34,368 nucleotides of DNA. Origin: Methylobacterium jeotgali (GTDB lineage Bacteria > Pseudomonadota > Alphaproteobacteria > Rhizobiales > Beijerinckiaceae). The stretch is from the NCBI RefSeq assembly GCF_022179345.1, contig NZ_BPQR01000048.1:1-34368 (forward strand). The letters run 5' to 3'. Both the position numbers and the translations under genes were made by a program. Position 1 is the stretch's first letter, and each line of letters starts with the position of its first letter. Positions 7,901-15,523 of the stretch are shown here, one piece after another. The notes under the pieces were generated by a model. The model was not told where the DNA came from. It ran no database searches and saw only the letters and a list, made by a program, of their open reading frames with translations.

Positions 7901-9718
7901 ATGGCCGCCAACGGAACCAACGGGACGCGCCCGGCCTACGCCGTCACCGACCACACCTTCGACGTGGTGGTGGTGGGCGCCGGCGGCGCCGGGCTTCGCG
8001 CCACGGTCGGCTGCTCGCAGGCGGGCCTGCGCACCGCCTGCATCACCAAGGTCTTCCCGACCCGCTCGCACACGGTCGCCGCGCAGGGCGGCATCTCGGC
8101 CTCGCTCGGCAACATGGGCCCGGACGACTGGCGCTGGCACATGTACGACACCGTGAAGGGCTCGGACTGGCTTGGCGACCAGGACGCCATCGAGTATCTC
8201 GTGCGCAACGCCCCCGCTGCGGTCTACGAGCTGGAGCATTGGGGCGTGCCGTTCTCCCGCACGGAGGAGGGCAAGATCTACCAGCGCCCCTTCGGCGGGA
8301 TGACCACCGACTACGGCAAGGGCACCGCGCAGCGCACCTGCGCGGCGGCCGACCGCACGGGGCATGCCATGCTCCACACCCTCTACGGGCAGGCGGCCAA
8401 GCACCGCACGAACTTTTTCATCGAGTACTTCGCCCTCGACCTCATCATGGACGAGGACGGCCGCTGCCGGGGCGTCATCGCCATCGATCAGGCGACCGGC
8501 GAGATCCACCGCTTCCGGGCGCAGATGGTCATCCTCGCGACCGGCGGCTACGGGCGCTCCTACTTCTCGGCGACCTCCGCCCACACCTGCACCGGCGACG
8601 GCAACGCCATGGTGCTGCGCGCGGGCCTGCCGCTCCAGGACATGGAGTTCGTGCAGTTCCACCCTACCGGCATCTACGGCGCCGGCTGCCTCATCACCGA
8701 GGGCGCGCGGGGCGAGGGCGGCTACCTCACCAACTCCGAGGGCGAGCGCTTCATGGAGCGCTACGCGCCGTCGGCCAAGGACCTCGCCTCCCGCGACGTG
8801 GTCTCCCGGTCCATGACCATGGAGATCCGGGCCGGCCGCGGCGTCGGCAAGGGCGGGGACCACATCTTCCTCCACCTCGACCATCTCGACCCGAAGATCC
8901 TGCACGAGCGCCTGCCCGGCATCTCCGAGAGCGCCAAGATCTTCGCCGGCGTCGACGTGACGCGCGAGCCGATCCCGGTGCTGCCGACCGTGCACTACAA
9001 CATGGGCGGCATCCCCACGAACTATCACGGCGAGGTGCTGACCCTGCGCGACGGCAACCCTGACACCGTGGTGCCGGGCCTGATGGCGATCGGCGAGGCG
9101 GCCTGCGTCTCGGTGCACGGGGCGAACCGCCTCGGCTCGAACTCCCTCATCGACCTCGTGGTGTTCGGCCGCGCTGCCGGCAACCGCTGCGCCGAGATCG
9201 TCGAGGCGAACGGCCGCCAGCCGGAGCTGCCCAAGGGCTCCGCCGACAAGGCGCTCTCCCGCCTCGACCGCTTCCGCTATGCCGACGGGGCCACGCCGAC
9301 CGCGGAGCTGCGCCTCGAGATGCAGAAGACCATGCAGAACAACTGCGCCGTCTTCCGCACCGGCGAGGTGCTGGAGGAGGGCAAGGGCCTGATCCACAAG
9401 GTGTGGCGCGGTGCGGCCGACATCCGCGTCACCGACCGGTCGCTGGTCTGGAACACAGACCTCCTCGAGACGCTGGAGTTCGACAACCTCATCGGACAGG
9501 CGGTCGTCACCATGGAGTCGGCGGCCAACCGCAAGGAATCGCGCGGGGCGCACGCCCGCGAGGACTTCCCCGACCGGGACGACAAGGAGTGGATGAAGCA
9601 CACGCTCGCCTGGCTCGACGAGGGCTCGCAGACGGTCAGCATCGATTACCGGCCGGTCCACACCTACACGATGTCGAACGAGATTCAGTACATCGAGCCG
9701 AAGGCGCGGGTGTATTGA
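7901..9718 (+). CDS. sdhA: Succinate dehydrogenase flavoprotein subunit SdhA
   Basis: Catalytic subunit oxidising succinate to fumarate at a covalently bound FAD on the cytoplasmic face. It is 605 aa, the normal length. A Rossmann motif [13 protein letters not shown] (22-34) is followed by [11 protein letters not shown] with the FAD-attaching H57. Then come the active-site HPTG (H254-G257) and TEGARGEGG (E267 onward), RDVVSRS, and the C-terminal FAD-binding [14 protein letters not shown] 7901 has CCAGGGAAG upstream; the frame's longer upstream extension overlaps sdhD in a different frame and is not coding. Complete and intact. Confidence 0.98.
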   Translation: MAANGTNGTRPAYAVTDHTFDVVVVGAGGAGLRATVGCSQAGLRTACITKVFPTRSHTVAAQGGISASLGNMGPDDWRWHMYDTVKGSDWLGDQDAIEYLVRNAPAAVYELEHWGVPFSRTEEGKIYQRPFGGMTTDYGKGTAQRTCAAADRTGHAMLHTLYGQAAKHRTNFFIEYFALDLIMDEDGRCRGVIAIDQATGEIHRFRAQMVILATGGYGRSYFSATSAHTCTGDGNAMVLRAGLPLQDMEFVQFHPTGIYGAGCLITEGARGEGGYLTNSEGERFMERYAPSAKDLASRDVVSRSMTMEIRAGRGVGKGGDHIFLHLDHLDPKILHERLPGISESAKIFAGVDVTREPIPVLPTVHYNMGGIPTNYHGEVLTLRDGNPDTVVPGLMAIGEAACVSVHGANRLGSNSLIDLVVFGRAAGNRCAEIVEANGRQPELPKGSADKALSRLDRFRYADGATPTAELRLEMQKTMQNNCAVFRTGEVLEEGKGLIHKVWRGAADIRVTDRSLVWNTDLLETLEFDNLIGQAVVTMESAANRKESRGAHAREDFPDRDDKEWMKHTLAWLDEGSQTVSIDYRPVHTYTMSNEIQYIEPKARVY

Positions 9719-9763
9719 TGCCGGGCGGTGCGCCGATCCGGCCGCGTCGGGGCCGCTGAGACG

Positions 9764-10318
9764 ATGCCTGCGGGATCGCGGCTTCTCCCCCGGATCCTCC
9801 TGACCGCTATCGCCGGCCTGAGCCTGCCGGCGGCGGCGAAGGAGGCAGTCTTCGCCTTCCCGGCGGAGGTCGCGGGCTTCGTGCGCGGGCCACGCACGGA
9901 TTACGAGGCGCGCAGCCCGGGCTACGGCTACTCCGTGGTTTACACCAACGGCCGCTGGAAGGCGGACGTCTACGTCTATGACCGGGGCCTTGACGGCATT
10001 CCGGACGGCCGCTCGTCGCCGGCCGTGACCGACGAGATCGGAAAGGCGAACGGCGAGATCGCCGGGATGGTCGAGCGCGGACTCTACAGGAGCAGCCGGG
10101 ATCGCGGGCCGATCGCGCTGGGCGGGACGAGCGGGCGCCAGCTCGCCTGCCGCACCGTCGCGATCGACCACGCGCAGTTGGGGCCGACCGACAGCATCCT
10201 GTGCATCACCGGCCTGCGCGGGAGCTTCGTGAAGTTCCGCCTGTCAGCGCCGACGGAGCGACGGGCGTCACGCAAGGAGGCGGAGCGCTTCATCACCGGC
10301 TGGCTCGGCCGGCAGTAA
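9764..10318 (+). CDS. Exported protein of unknown function inside the sdh operon
   Basis: 184 residues from ATG 9764; an earlier in-frame start at 9728 is possible. ATG 9764 places a clear signal peptide at the N-terminus: basic residues, then ILLTAIAGLSLPAAA, with likely cleavage after A25. The mature part of about 160 residues has no membrane helix. It contains two Cys (in QLACRT and SILCITG) that could form a disulfide, and ends EAERFITGWLGRQ. I do not recognise the family. It lies on the same strand between sdhA (46 bp) and sdhB (54 bp), so it is probably cotranscribed with complex II. Role unknown; an envelope protein carried along or a periplasmic factor are both possible. Confidence 0.8.
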   Translation: MPAGSRLLPRILLTAIAGLSLPAAAKEAVFAFPAEVAGFVRGPRTDYEARSPGYGYSVVYTNGRWKADVYVYDRGLDGIPDGRSSPAVTDEIGKANGEIAGMVERGLYRSSRDRGPIALGGTSGRQLACRTVAIDHAQLGPTDSILCITGLRGSFVKFRLSAPTERRASRKEAERFITGWLGRQ

Positions 10319-10372
10319 GGCTTGCAGCATACGGAGCGCGCGCCCGGTCGCCGCCCTTCAGAGGCACAGGAT

Positions 10373-11197
10373 ATGGCCCAGTTCAATCTCCCCAAGAACT
10401 CCCGCCTCACGGAGGGCAGGTCGTGGCCGGCGCCGGCCGGGGCGAAGAACCTTCAGACCTTCCGGGTCTACCGCTGGAACCCGGACGACGGGCAGAACCC
10501 GCGGATCGACACCTACCAGGTCGACCGGGACGATTGCGGGCCGATGGTCCTCGACGCGCTGCTGTGGATCAAGAACAAGGTCGACTCGACGCTGGTCTTC
10601 CGCCGCTCCTGCCGCGAGGGCATCTGCGGCTCCTGCGCCATGAACATCGAGGGCCAGAACGCGCTCGCCTGCACCATGGGCATCGACGAGTGCCGCAAGC
10701 CCGACAACGCCCTGCCGATCCTGACCCGCAAGGACAAGGACGGGGCGATCCGCATCTACCCGCTGCCGCACATGCCGGTCCTCAAGGACCTCGTGCCGGA
10801 CCTGACCACCTTCTTCGCCCAGCACGCGGCGATCGAGCCCTGGCTCCAGACCGAGACGCCGGCCCCCGAGAAGGAGTGGAAGCAGACCCCGGAGGACCGC
10901 GCCCGCCTCGACGGGCTCTACGAGTGCATCCTGTGCGCCTGCTGCACCACGAGCTGCCCGAGCTACTGGTGGAACGGCGAGCGCTTCCTGGGGCCGGCGG
11001 CGCTCCTCCAGGCCTATCGCTGGCTCATCGACAGCCGCGACGAGGGCACCGGCGAGCGCCTCGACGGGCTCCACGACCCGTTCCGGCTCTACCGCTGCCA
11101 CACGATCATGAACTGCGCCAACACCTGCCCGAAGGGCCTGAACCCGGCGAAAGCCATCGCCGAGATCAAGAAGATGATGGTCGCCCGCGAGGTCTGA
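10373..11197 (+). CDS. sdhB: Succinate dehydrogenase iron-sulfur subunit SdhB
   Basis: Electron-transfer subunit of complex II linking FAD to the quinone site through three Fe-S clusters. It is 274 aa from ATG 10373, slightly longer at the N-terminus than many homologues. The [2Fe-2S] ligands are C80, C85, C88 (CREGICGSC) and C100. The [4Fe-4S]/[3Fe-4S] ligands are in [15 protein letters not shown] (C185-C195) and [17 protein letters not shown] (C242-C252). All expected cysteines are present. It closes the operon, followed by a GC-rich hairpin. Confidence 0.98.
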   Translation: MAQFNLPKNSRLTEGRSWPAPAGAKNLQTFRVYRWNPDDGQNPRIDTYQVDRDDCGPMVLDALLWIKNKVDSTLVFRRSCREGICGSCAMNIEGQNALACTMGIDECRKPDNALPILTRKDKDGAIRIYPLPHMPVLKDLVPDLTTFFAQHAAIEPWLQTETPAPEKEWKQTPEDRARLDGLYECILCACCTTSCPSYWWNGERFLGPAALLQAYRWLIDSRDEGTGERLDGLHDPFRLYRCHTIMNCANTCPKGLNPAKAIAEIKKMMVAREV

Positions 11198-11206
11198 GTA
11201 TCCCCA

Positions 11207-11225
11207 CTCCCCGCCCCGCGGGGAG
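11207..11225 (+). terminator. GC-rich hairpin after sdhB
   Basis: CTCCCCGC (11207-11214), CCC loop, GCGGGGAG (11218-11225) starts 10 bp after the sdhB stop. There is no T-run, so it may be a Rho-assisted end, an RNA-stabilising stem, or the edge of the repeat-like sequence that follows. Confidence 0.45.
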
Positions 11226-11503
11226 AGAGCCGCGACGGCCCCGTCGTCGGCGCGGCGAGGCGGCAGCCGAGGGTGAGGGGGTGTCGCCGGAAGAGGCTCG
11301 TTCGGAACCGCCCCTCACCGCCGCTGCGGCTTCGCCACCGCTCCCCATCCTCGGTGCGGCTCGCGCGCAACACCCGCGGCGAAAGGGGCGCGCGGCCTCG
11401 ATCCGGCCCCGCTCCGCCTTGCGGGCAGCGCAATTCCCCCCGACCCAGGCGCCCTCGCGAAAAGCGCTTGGCCGGCCCGGTGCCGGCCCAGCGGTGGGGG
11501 AAC
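11226..11503. other. Non-coding GC-rich stretch, probably a decayed dispersed repeat
   Basis: No gene is supported between sdhB and the lipoprotein. The stretch carries an inverted repeat GGTGAGGGG (11272-11280) and CCCCTCACC (11311-11319). Its wording (ccgctgcggcttcgcc, then ctccccatcc) is typical, as I remember it, of dispersed extragenic repeats in GC-rich alphaproteobacteria, which are often mis-annotated as small proteins. Three overlapping open frames here have no start context and no recognisable content. The lipoprotein promoter should lie near its right end, but I see no clear hexamers. Confidence 0.5.
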
Positions 11504-12115
11504 ATGCCAACGATGCCGCGTCCGCTCCTGTCGACCGTCGCCGTCCTCGCGCTCGCCTCCGGGCTCGGCGCCTGCGCCTCGCAGCGCCTCGAGGGCCCCG
11601 GCCGCGGCAGGCCCGGACCGCAGGCGGCCCTCGTCGAGCCGCTGGTTCCGGCGATCCCCTCGGGCGCGGTCACGACCGCGCCGCTGGCGCCCCCGCCCGG
11701 CGTCGCCGCGGCGCCCGACGCGCCCCCGCCGGGCGCGCCGCCCGTCGGGGGCGAGGTCGCCGCGGTGGCACCGAACACCGGCATCATCGCCGAGCCCGTG
11801 ACGCCGCCCCCGCCGGCCCCGCCGGTGACGACCACCGGCCGCGCGGGCGTCGTGGGCGCCTGGACGGCGCGGGACGCGACGGGGGGCACCTGCAAGGTCT
11901 CGCTGTCGAGCGCCCCGGCCCTCGACCTCTACAAGGCCTCCGCCTCCGGCTGCCCCAACAAGGACCTCGCCCGGGTCAGCGCCTGGGACTACCGGGACGG
12001 GGAGGTCTACCTCTACCAGCCCGGCGGCACCGTCGCCGCGCGCCTGCGCCAGGCCGGCGGCAGCCTCGACGGCGCGCTGACGAAATCCGGCGCGTCCCTC
12101 GCGCTGGCACGCTGA
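11504..12115 (+). CDS. Omp19-like outer-membrane lipoprotein with AprI/Inh-type inhibitor domain
   Basis: 203-aa lipoprotein. Signal peptide LLSTVAVLALASGLGAC ends in the lipobox LGAC, so Cys24 would be lipidated. Residues of about 25-115 are a Pro/Ala-rich linker. Residues of about 117-203 form a small beta-barrel of the AprI/Inh metalloprotease-inhibitor family (VVGAWTARDATGGTCKVSL... SAWDYRDGEVYLYQPGGTVAARL), with Cys130 and Cys150 probably disulfide-bonded. The order and the C-terminus match what I recall of Brucella Omp19, an outer-membrane lipoprotein that inhibits proteases. ATG 11504 follows GGTGGGGGA; ATG 11513 is an alternative. Inhibitor activity is inferred from the fold. Converges with the beta-barrel gene. 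Confidence 0.82.
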   Translation: MPTMPRPLLSTVAVLALASGLGACASQRLEGPGRGRPGPQAALVEPLVPAIPSGAVTTAPLAPPPGVAAAPDAPPPGAPPVGGEVAAVAPNTGIIAEPVTPPPPAPPVTTTGRAGVVGAWTARDATGGTCKVSLSSAPALDLYKASASGCPNKDLARVSAWDYRDGEVYLYQPGGTVAARLRQAGGSLDGALTKSGASLALAR

Positions 12116-12161
12116 GCCGGAGGCTCCGGACGCCCCTCGCATCGAAGCGTTGATCCTCGCA

Positions 12162-12187
12162 GCCGTCGCCCCGTCCGGGGCGGCGGC
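12162..12187. terminator. Hairpin between convergent envelope genes
   Basis: GCCG-t-CGCCCC (12162-12172), loop gtcc, GGGGCG-g-CGGC (12177-12187) forms a strong stem in the 86-bp gap between the plus-strand lipoprotein and the minus-strand beta-barrel gene. Only TT follows on the plus strand, so it is a plausible but atypical bidirectional terminator. Confidence 0.5.
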
Positions 12188-12201
12188 TTCGGGCGCCTCG
12201 C

Positions 12202-13938
12202 TCAGGGGTTCACCCGCATCCCGAGCAGAAAGGTGTTGTCCTTGAAGCTCGATCCGGCGGCCGAGCTGTCGATCTGCTGGTAGACGTAGGAGCCGCGGAA
12301 GGTCAGCCAGCGGTTGAAGCGGTAGTCGAGCCGGGCGGTGGCCGAGAAGCCGGTCTCGTTGATGCGCACGCCCTGGTACTGGTTGTCGAGGAGCGCGCCG
12401 CCCAGCGTGATCGAGAGGTTGCGCAGGAGGTCGTGCTGCACCTCCAGCGTGGTGGCCTGGGTGAGGATGCCGCTGGAGCCCGCCACCGCCGTCTCGGTGA
12501 CGCCGGTCACCGCCCCGAAGCGCACGGTCGTCAGCGGGCTCATCGACCAGACCAGCGCGGCGTTGACCAGCGGCGCGTCGATGGCCTTGAGGGCCGGGTC
12601 GACGTAGCTGCGGTGCTGGAGGCCCGCCGAGACCTCGCCGGTCAGCGTCCGGCTGAGCGCGAAGCGGGCGCCCGCCGTCACGGCGATGCCGTCCGAGTCC
12701 CGGCGCAGGCCGGTCTGGTCGCGCAGCTGGTCGTAGACGCGGGTGTCGGCGAGCAGGTCGACGAAGGGCGTGATCGTCGGCGAGATCTCGTAGGCCGTGC
12801 GCAGGCGCAGGCCGTACTGGTTGAGGTTGCGGTCGCTCTGGATCACCCGCTGGCCGTTGGAGAGGCGCGCGTCCTCGAACTCGGAGCGGTCGACGGAGCC
12901 GCGAAGGCCCACCTCCAGGCGGTTGAAGCTCTGGGTCGCCCCGAGGCTGGCGCCGTAGGTGGCGATGATCGGCCGCCCGACCACGGCCGCCGAGAGGTCC
13001 GGGGAGCCGGTCCGCTGGGTGTCCACCAGGAAGCGGCCCTCAGCGTCGAGGCGCAGGTCGCGGCTGACGTCGAAGCGCCCGCGCACGCTGCCGGCCCCGT
13101 TCGGGCGGCTCGCCGACTCCGTCTCGGGGAAGCTGAAATAGCCGCCCCGCAACTCGCCCGCGAGCTCGTGGGAGGACCAGTCGCTGCGGAAGGCGACCTC
13201 GCCCTCGCTGCGCAGCGCCACCGAGCCGCGGGCGAGGCGGGGCGTCGTCTGCTCCGGGTTCGAATCGTAGCCGATCGACTGGGTGAAGGCCGGCAGCACC
13301 GTGAAGGTGCCGATCCGCAGGCCCAGCGGCGCGTAGGCCTCGTCCACGGGCAGCGGCCGGCGCAGGCCGTTGGCCAGCAGCGCGCCCGGCGTGACGAGCC
13401 CGAGGATCGGCGTCACGGCCGCCGGCAGGGGCACGCCGCTCACCGGGCTCTGGATCACCGGGGTCAGGCGAAGGTCGGCGCTCGGGGTCTGCGTGACCGC
13501 CTGGGTGATCGCCCGCGTCGGAATCCCGACCCGGCGGGGCGGGGCGGCCCGCAGGCGCAGGAGGTTCGTCGGGCGGCTCTTCAGCGCCGTGCTGGTGCCG
13601 GCCGTCGAGGCGCCGCTCACGCGCGTGTTCATGGTGGTGGCGGGGTCGGACAGGCCCCGCGGCAGGGGGGAGGCGAGGGGGTTCGCATCCGCCGCAGCCT
13701 CGCCCGCCCCGCGCAGCGAGGGCAGGCCGTCGCCGCCGAGGGTCTGTCCCGCGCCGATGCGGGGCCGGTCGGGAAGCCCTGCCGCGGCATCGAAGCCCGG
13801 AGCCTGGGCGAGCGCCGCCGCGGGCCAGAGCAGGCCGGAGATCGCGAGCGGCGAGGCGGCGCGCAGGACGGCGCGGCCGAGCCGGCCCGCCCCCCCGTTC
13901 CGATCCCTCGCGCTGGCCGATCCTGTCACCGGCGTCAC
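12202..13938 (-). CDS. Outer-membrane beta-barrel protein (BBP2-like)
   Basis: 578 aa, starting with GTG 13938 (GGGAG two bases upstream; a GTG four codons later is an alternative). Residues 1-44 form a signal peptide with a long basic n-region and hydrophobic LAISGLLWPAAALA, cut before QAPG. Residues of about 45-205 are Pro/Ala/Thr-rich and probably disordered. From about 205 onward alternating polar/hydrophobic strands form a barrel: LRIGTFTVLPAFTQSIGYDSNPE near its start and ARLDYRFNRWLTFRGSYVYQQID...TFLLGMRVNP at its end. This matches the alphaproteobacterial family of outer-membrane beta-barrel proteins seen near polysaccharide genes. The last residue is Pro, not the usual Phe. Substrate or role unknown; kdsD lies divergently next door. 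Confidence 0.85.
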   Translation of the reverse strand: MTPVTGSASARDRNGGAGRLGRAVLRAASPLAISGLLWPAAALAQAPGFDAAAGLPDRPRIGAGQTLGGDGLPSLRGAGEAAADANPLASPLPRGLSDPATTMNTRVSGASTAGTSTALKSRPTNLLRLRAAPPRRVGIPTRAITQAVTQTPSADLRLTPVIQSPVSGVPLPAAVTPILGLVTPGALLANGLRRPLPVDEAYAPLGLRIGTFTVLPAFTQSIGYDSNPEQTTPRLARGSVALRSEGEVAFRSDWSSHELAGELRGGYFSFPETESASRPNGAGSVRGRFDVSRDLRLDAEGRFLVDTQRTGSPDLSAAVVGRPIIATYGASLGATQSFNRLEVGLRGSVDRSEFEDARLSNGQRVIQSDRNLNQYGLRLRTAYEISPTITPFVDLLADTRVYDQLRDQTGLRRDSDGIAVTAGARFALSRTLTGEVSAGLQHRSYVDPALKAIDAPLVNAALVWSMSPLTTVRFGAVTGVTETAVAGSSGILTQATTLEVQHDLLRNLSITLGGALLDNQYQGVRINETGFSATARLDYRFNRWLTFRGSYVYQQIDSSAAGSSFKDNTFLLGMRVNP

Positions 13939-13984
13939 GGCTCCCGCACGGGCGGCGACGTCCGCGAGCGGCGGCCTTCATCCC

Positions 13985-14027
13985 ATGGTTAACGGAGCTA
14001 CAACGGGCACGGTTAATGCGCCGTCAA
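13985..14027 (-). promoter_or_regulatory. TTAACC boxes and possible promoter of the beta-barrel gene
   Basis: Read on the minus strand, TTGACG (14027-14022) could be a -35. ATTAACC (14017-14011) and GTTAACCAT (13993-13985) follow, with a 24-bp period between the two TTAACC words. GTTAACCAT contains TTAACCAT, which I recall as a half-site motif of the cell-cycle regulator CtrA in Caulobacter. It lies 47 bp before the GTG start. Also upstream of kdsD on the other strand. Motif seen; CtrA control is inference. Confidence 0.4.
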
Positions 14028-14119
14028 CGGATCGGGGCCGGCGCGGGGGAAGGGGCCATCGCGCCACCACAATCGCGGGCGATGAGCCCGGTCTCGGACA
14101 CGGCATCACGGAACACGGC

Positions 14120-15139
14120 ATGACGGCGGCACGGCGCGTCGAGGCGGCGAGGGGGGAGACGGCGGAGGAGACCGTACCGGCGGTGGCCTCGGCGCTGCGC
14201 ACCATCGAGACCGAGCGCGACGGGCTCGCCTGCCTGATGGCTGCGATCGGCAACGGGCTGGGCGCGCCCTTCGCGGCCGCCGTCGAGCGGATCGCGACGG
14301 CCAAGGGCCGGGCGATCCTCACCGGCATGGGCAAGTCCGGCCATGTCGGCCGCAAGATCGCCGCGACGCTCGCCTCGACGGGTACGCCGGCCCTCTACGT
14401 CCATCCCGCCGAGGCGAGCCACGGCGACCTCGGCATGATCCAGCCGGAGGACGTGGTCGTCGCCCTCTCCTGGTCGGGGGAGACCACGGAGCTCGCCGAC
14501 ATCATCGGCTACGCCCGCCGCTATCGGGTCGGCCTGGTGGCGATCACGGCGAACGCCGCCTCGACGCTCGGCCGCGAGGCCGACATCTGCCTGACCCTGC
14601 CCAAGGCCCGCGAGGCCTGCCCGAACGGGCTCGCGCCGACCACCTCGACGGCGATGCAGCTGGCGCTCGGCGACGCGCTCGCCGTGGCGCTGCTGGAGGC
14701 CCGGGGCTTCTCCGCCCGCGAGTTCGGCATCTACCACCCCGGCGGCCGGCTCGGCGCCTCGCTGCGGCAGGTGCGGGAGGTCATGCACGGGGGCGCGCAG
14801 ATGCCGATCGTCCCGCTCGGCACGCCGATGCGCGCGGCGATCGCCGAGATCGACGCCAAGGGCTTCGGCTCGGTGATGGTGGTCGACGGCGAGGGCCGGC
14901 TCGCGGGCATCGTCACCGACGGCGACATCCGCCGCAACATCTTCCGGGGCGACATCGAGCGCCTCGCCGTCGAGGCGGTGATGAGCGGGCAGCCCCGCAC
15001 GGTCGGCCCCGAGACGCTGCTCGCCAAGGCGCTGGAGATCCAGGAGAGCCTCAAGATCACGGCGCTGATCGTGGTCGAGGACGGACGCCCGATCGGCCTC
15101 GTGCACTACCACGACCTGCTGCGCTCCGGCGTCGCCTGA
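14120..15139 (+). CDS. kdsD: D-arabinose-5-phosphate isomerase (KpsF/KdsD family)
   Basis: Interconverts ribulose-5-phosphate and arabinose-5-phosphate, the first committed precursor of KDO for lipopolysaccharide. 339 aa from ATG 14120, slightly longer than the usual 320-328, with about 15 extra N-terminal residues. SIS domain about 40-200: TGMGKSGHVGRKIAATLAS (68-86), HPAEASHGDLGM (95-106, with H101), SWSGETTEL (117-125), and FGIYHPGGRLG (202-212). A CBS pair occupies about 222-339. The open frame runs back to 13370 across the divergent beta-barrel gene; that part is shadow. No strong ribosome binding site (only GGAA). Neighbours concern the outer membrane, which fits. Confidence 0.93.
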   Translation: MTAARRVEAARGETAEETVPAVASALRTIETERDGLACLMAAIGNGLGAPFAAAVERIATAKGRAILTGMGKSGHVGRKIAATLASTGTPALYVHPAEASHGDLGMIQPEDVVVALSWSGETTELADIIGYARRYRVGLVAITANAASTLGREADICLTLPKAREACPNGLAPTTSTAMQLALGDALAVALLEARGFSAREFGIYHPGGRLGASLRQVREVMHGGAQMPIVPLGTPMRAAIAEIDAKGFGSVMVVDGEGRLAGIVTDGDIRRNIFRGDIERLAVEAVMSGQPRTVGPETLLAKALEIQESLKITALIVVEDGRPIGLVHYHDLLRSGVA

Positions 15140-15240
15140 CGCCACGGTTCGGAATCGGCCGAGGCTACTGGCACGCGGCGTGCAGCGCCGTGTGCGCAGG
15201 CACCGACACCGCGCCCGTCCGGGACGAGAACGGAGCCCAT

Positions 15241-15275
15241 AAAAAAGGCGCGTCGCCCAAGGGGAACGACGCGCC
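15241..15275 (-). terminator. Rho-independent terminator of the minus-strand sRNA candidate
   Basis: On the minus strand GGCGCGTCG (15275-15267), an 11-nt loop, CGACGCGCC (15255-15247) and TTTTTT (15246-15241) make a textbook intrinsic terminator. No T-run follows on the plus strand. Confidence 0.85.
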
Positions 15276-15323
15276 GAGTTGAGGTTGCACACATGTCCAC
15301 CCCCGAACGGAGGTGGAGATGGC
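15241..15323 (-). ncRNA. Candidate small RNA on the minus strand between kdsD and mutL
   Basis: A strong Rho-independent terminator points left here, yet both flanking genes are on the plus strand, so a separate minus-strand transcript is implied. With the promoter proposed at 15330-15358 the RNA would start near 15323 and be about 80 nt. It would contain hairpin TCCACCTCC-gttc-GGGGGTGGA (15317-15296), then a single-stranded linker, then the terminator. The stem has one G-U pair that is only intact on the minus strand (C-A on plus), which supports this orientation. CCACCTCC is complementary to Shine-Dalgarno sequence, as in many alphaproteobacterial sRNAs. I cannot assign it to a named family. 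A short open frame crosses it but has no ribosome binding site. Confidence 0.55.
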
Positions 15324-15329
15324 CGATCC

Positions 15330-15358
15330 ATCTTGGCGGTCCCGAAGCGGGACAGCAA
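15330..15358 (-). promoter_or_regulatory. Possible promoter of the sRNA candidate with a palindromic spacer
   Basis: On the minus strand TTGCTG (15358-15353), 17 bp, CAAGAT (15335-15330). The spacer holds an inverted repeat GTCCCG-CTT-CGGGAC (15353-15339), which could be an operator or, if transcription starts further upstream, an RNA hairpin. Hexamers are moderate. Confidence 0.4.
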
Positions 15359-15370
15359 GAGCGTGCGTAT

Positions 15371-15399
15371 CAAGAATGCGGCAGACTGCCGCGTTCTTG
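15371..15399. repeat. 13-bp-arm inverted repeat upstream of mutL
   Basis: CAAGAATGCGGCA (15371-15383), GAC, TGCCGCGTTCTTG (15387-15399). Twelve Watson-Crick pairs and one T-G pair on the plus strand (A-C on the minus). It lacks a T-tract. It may be part of the mutL leader, an operator, or an upstream portion of the sRNA locus. The rest of 15140-15523 shows no gene. Confidence 0.6.
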
Positions 15400-15523
15400 T
15401 CACGGATGCACAGCCCTGGCTTGCACGCAGGCCCGGGCGCCCGTCCTGATCCGTGCCGCATGCCGGTGGATCGGTCCGCGCGGGCCCGCTACGATCCGGG
15501 CTTTCGCAGGATCGCCGATCCCC

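Noticed and set aside
11166..11510. Small minus-strand open frame after sdhB
   Set aside because: Low-complexity translation across repeat-like sequence, no start context.
15106..15461. Two short minus-strand open frames between kdsD and mutL
   Set aside because: They cross the terminator hairpin, overlap the kdsD 3' end in one case, and have no ribosome binding site. The region fits a non-coding RNA better.
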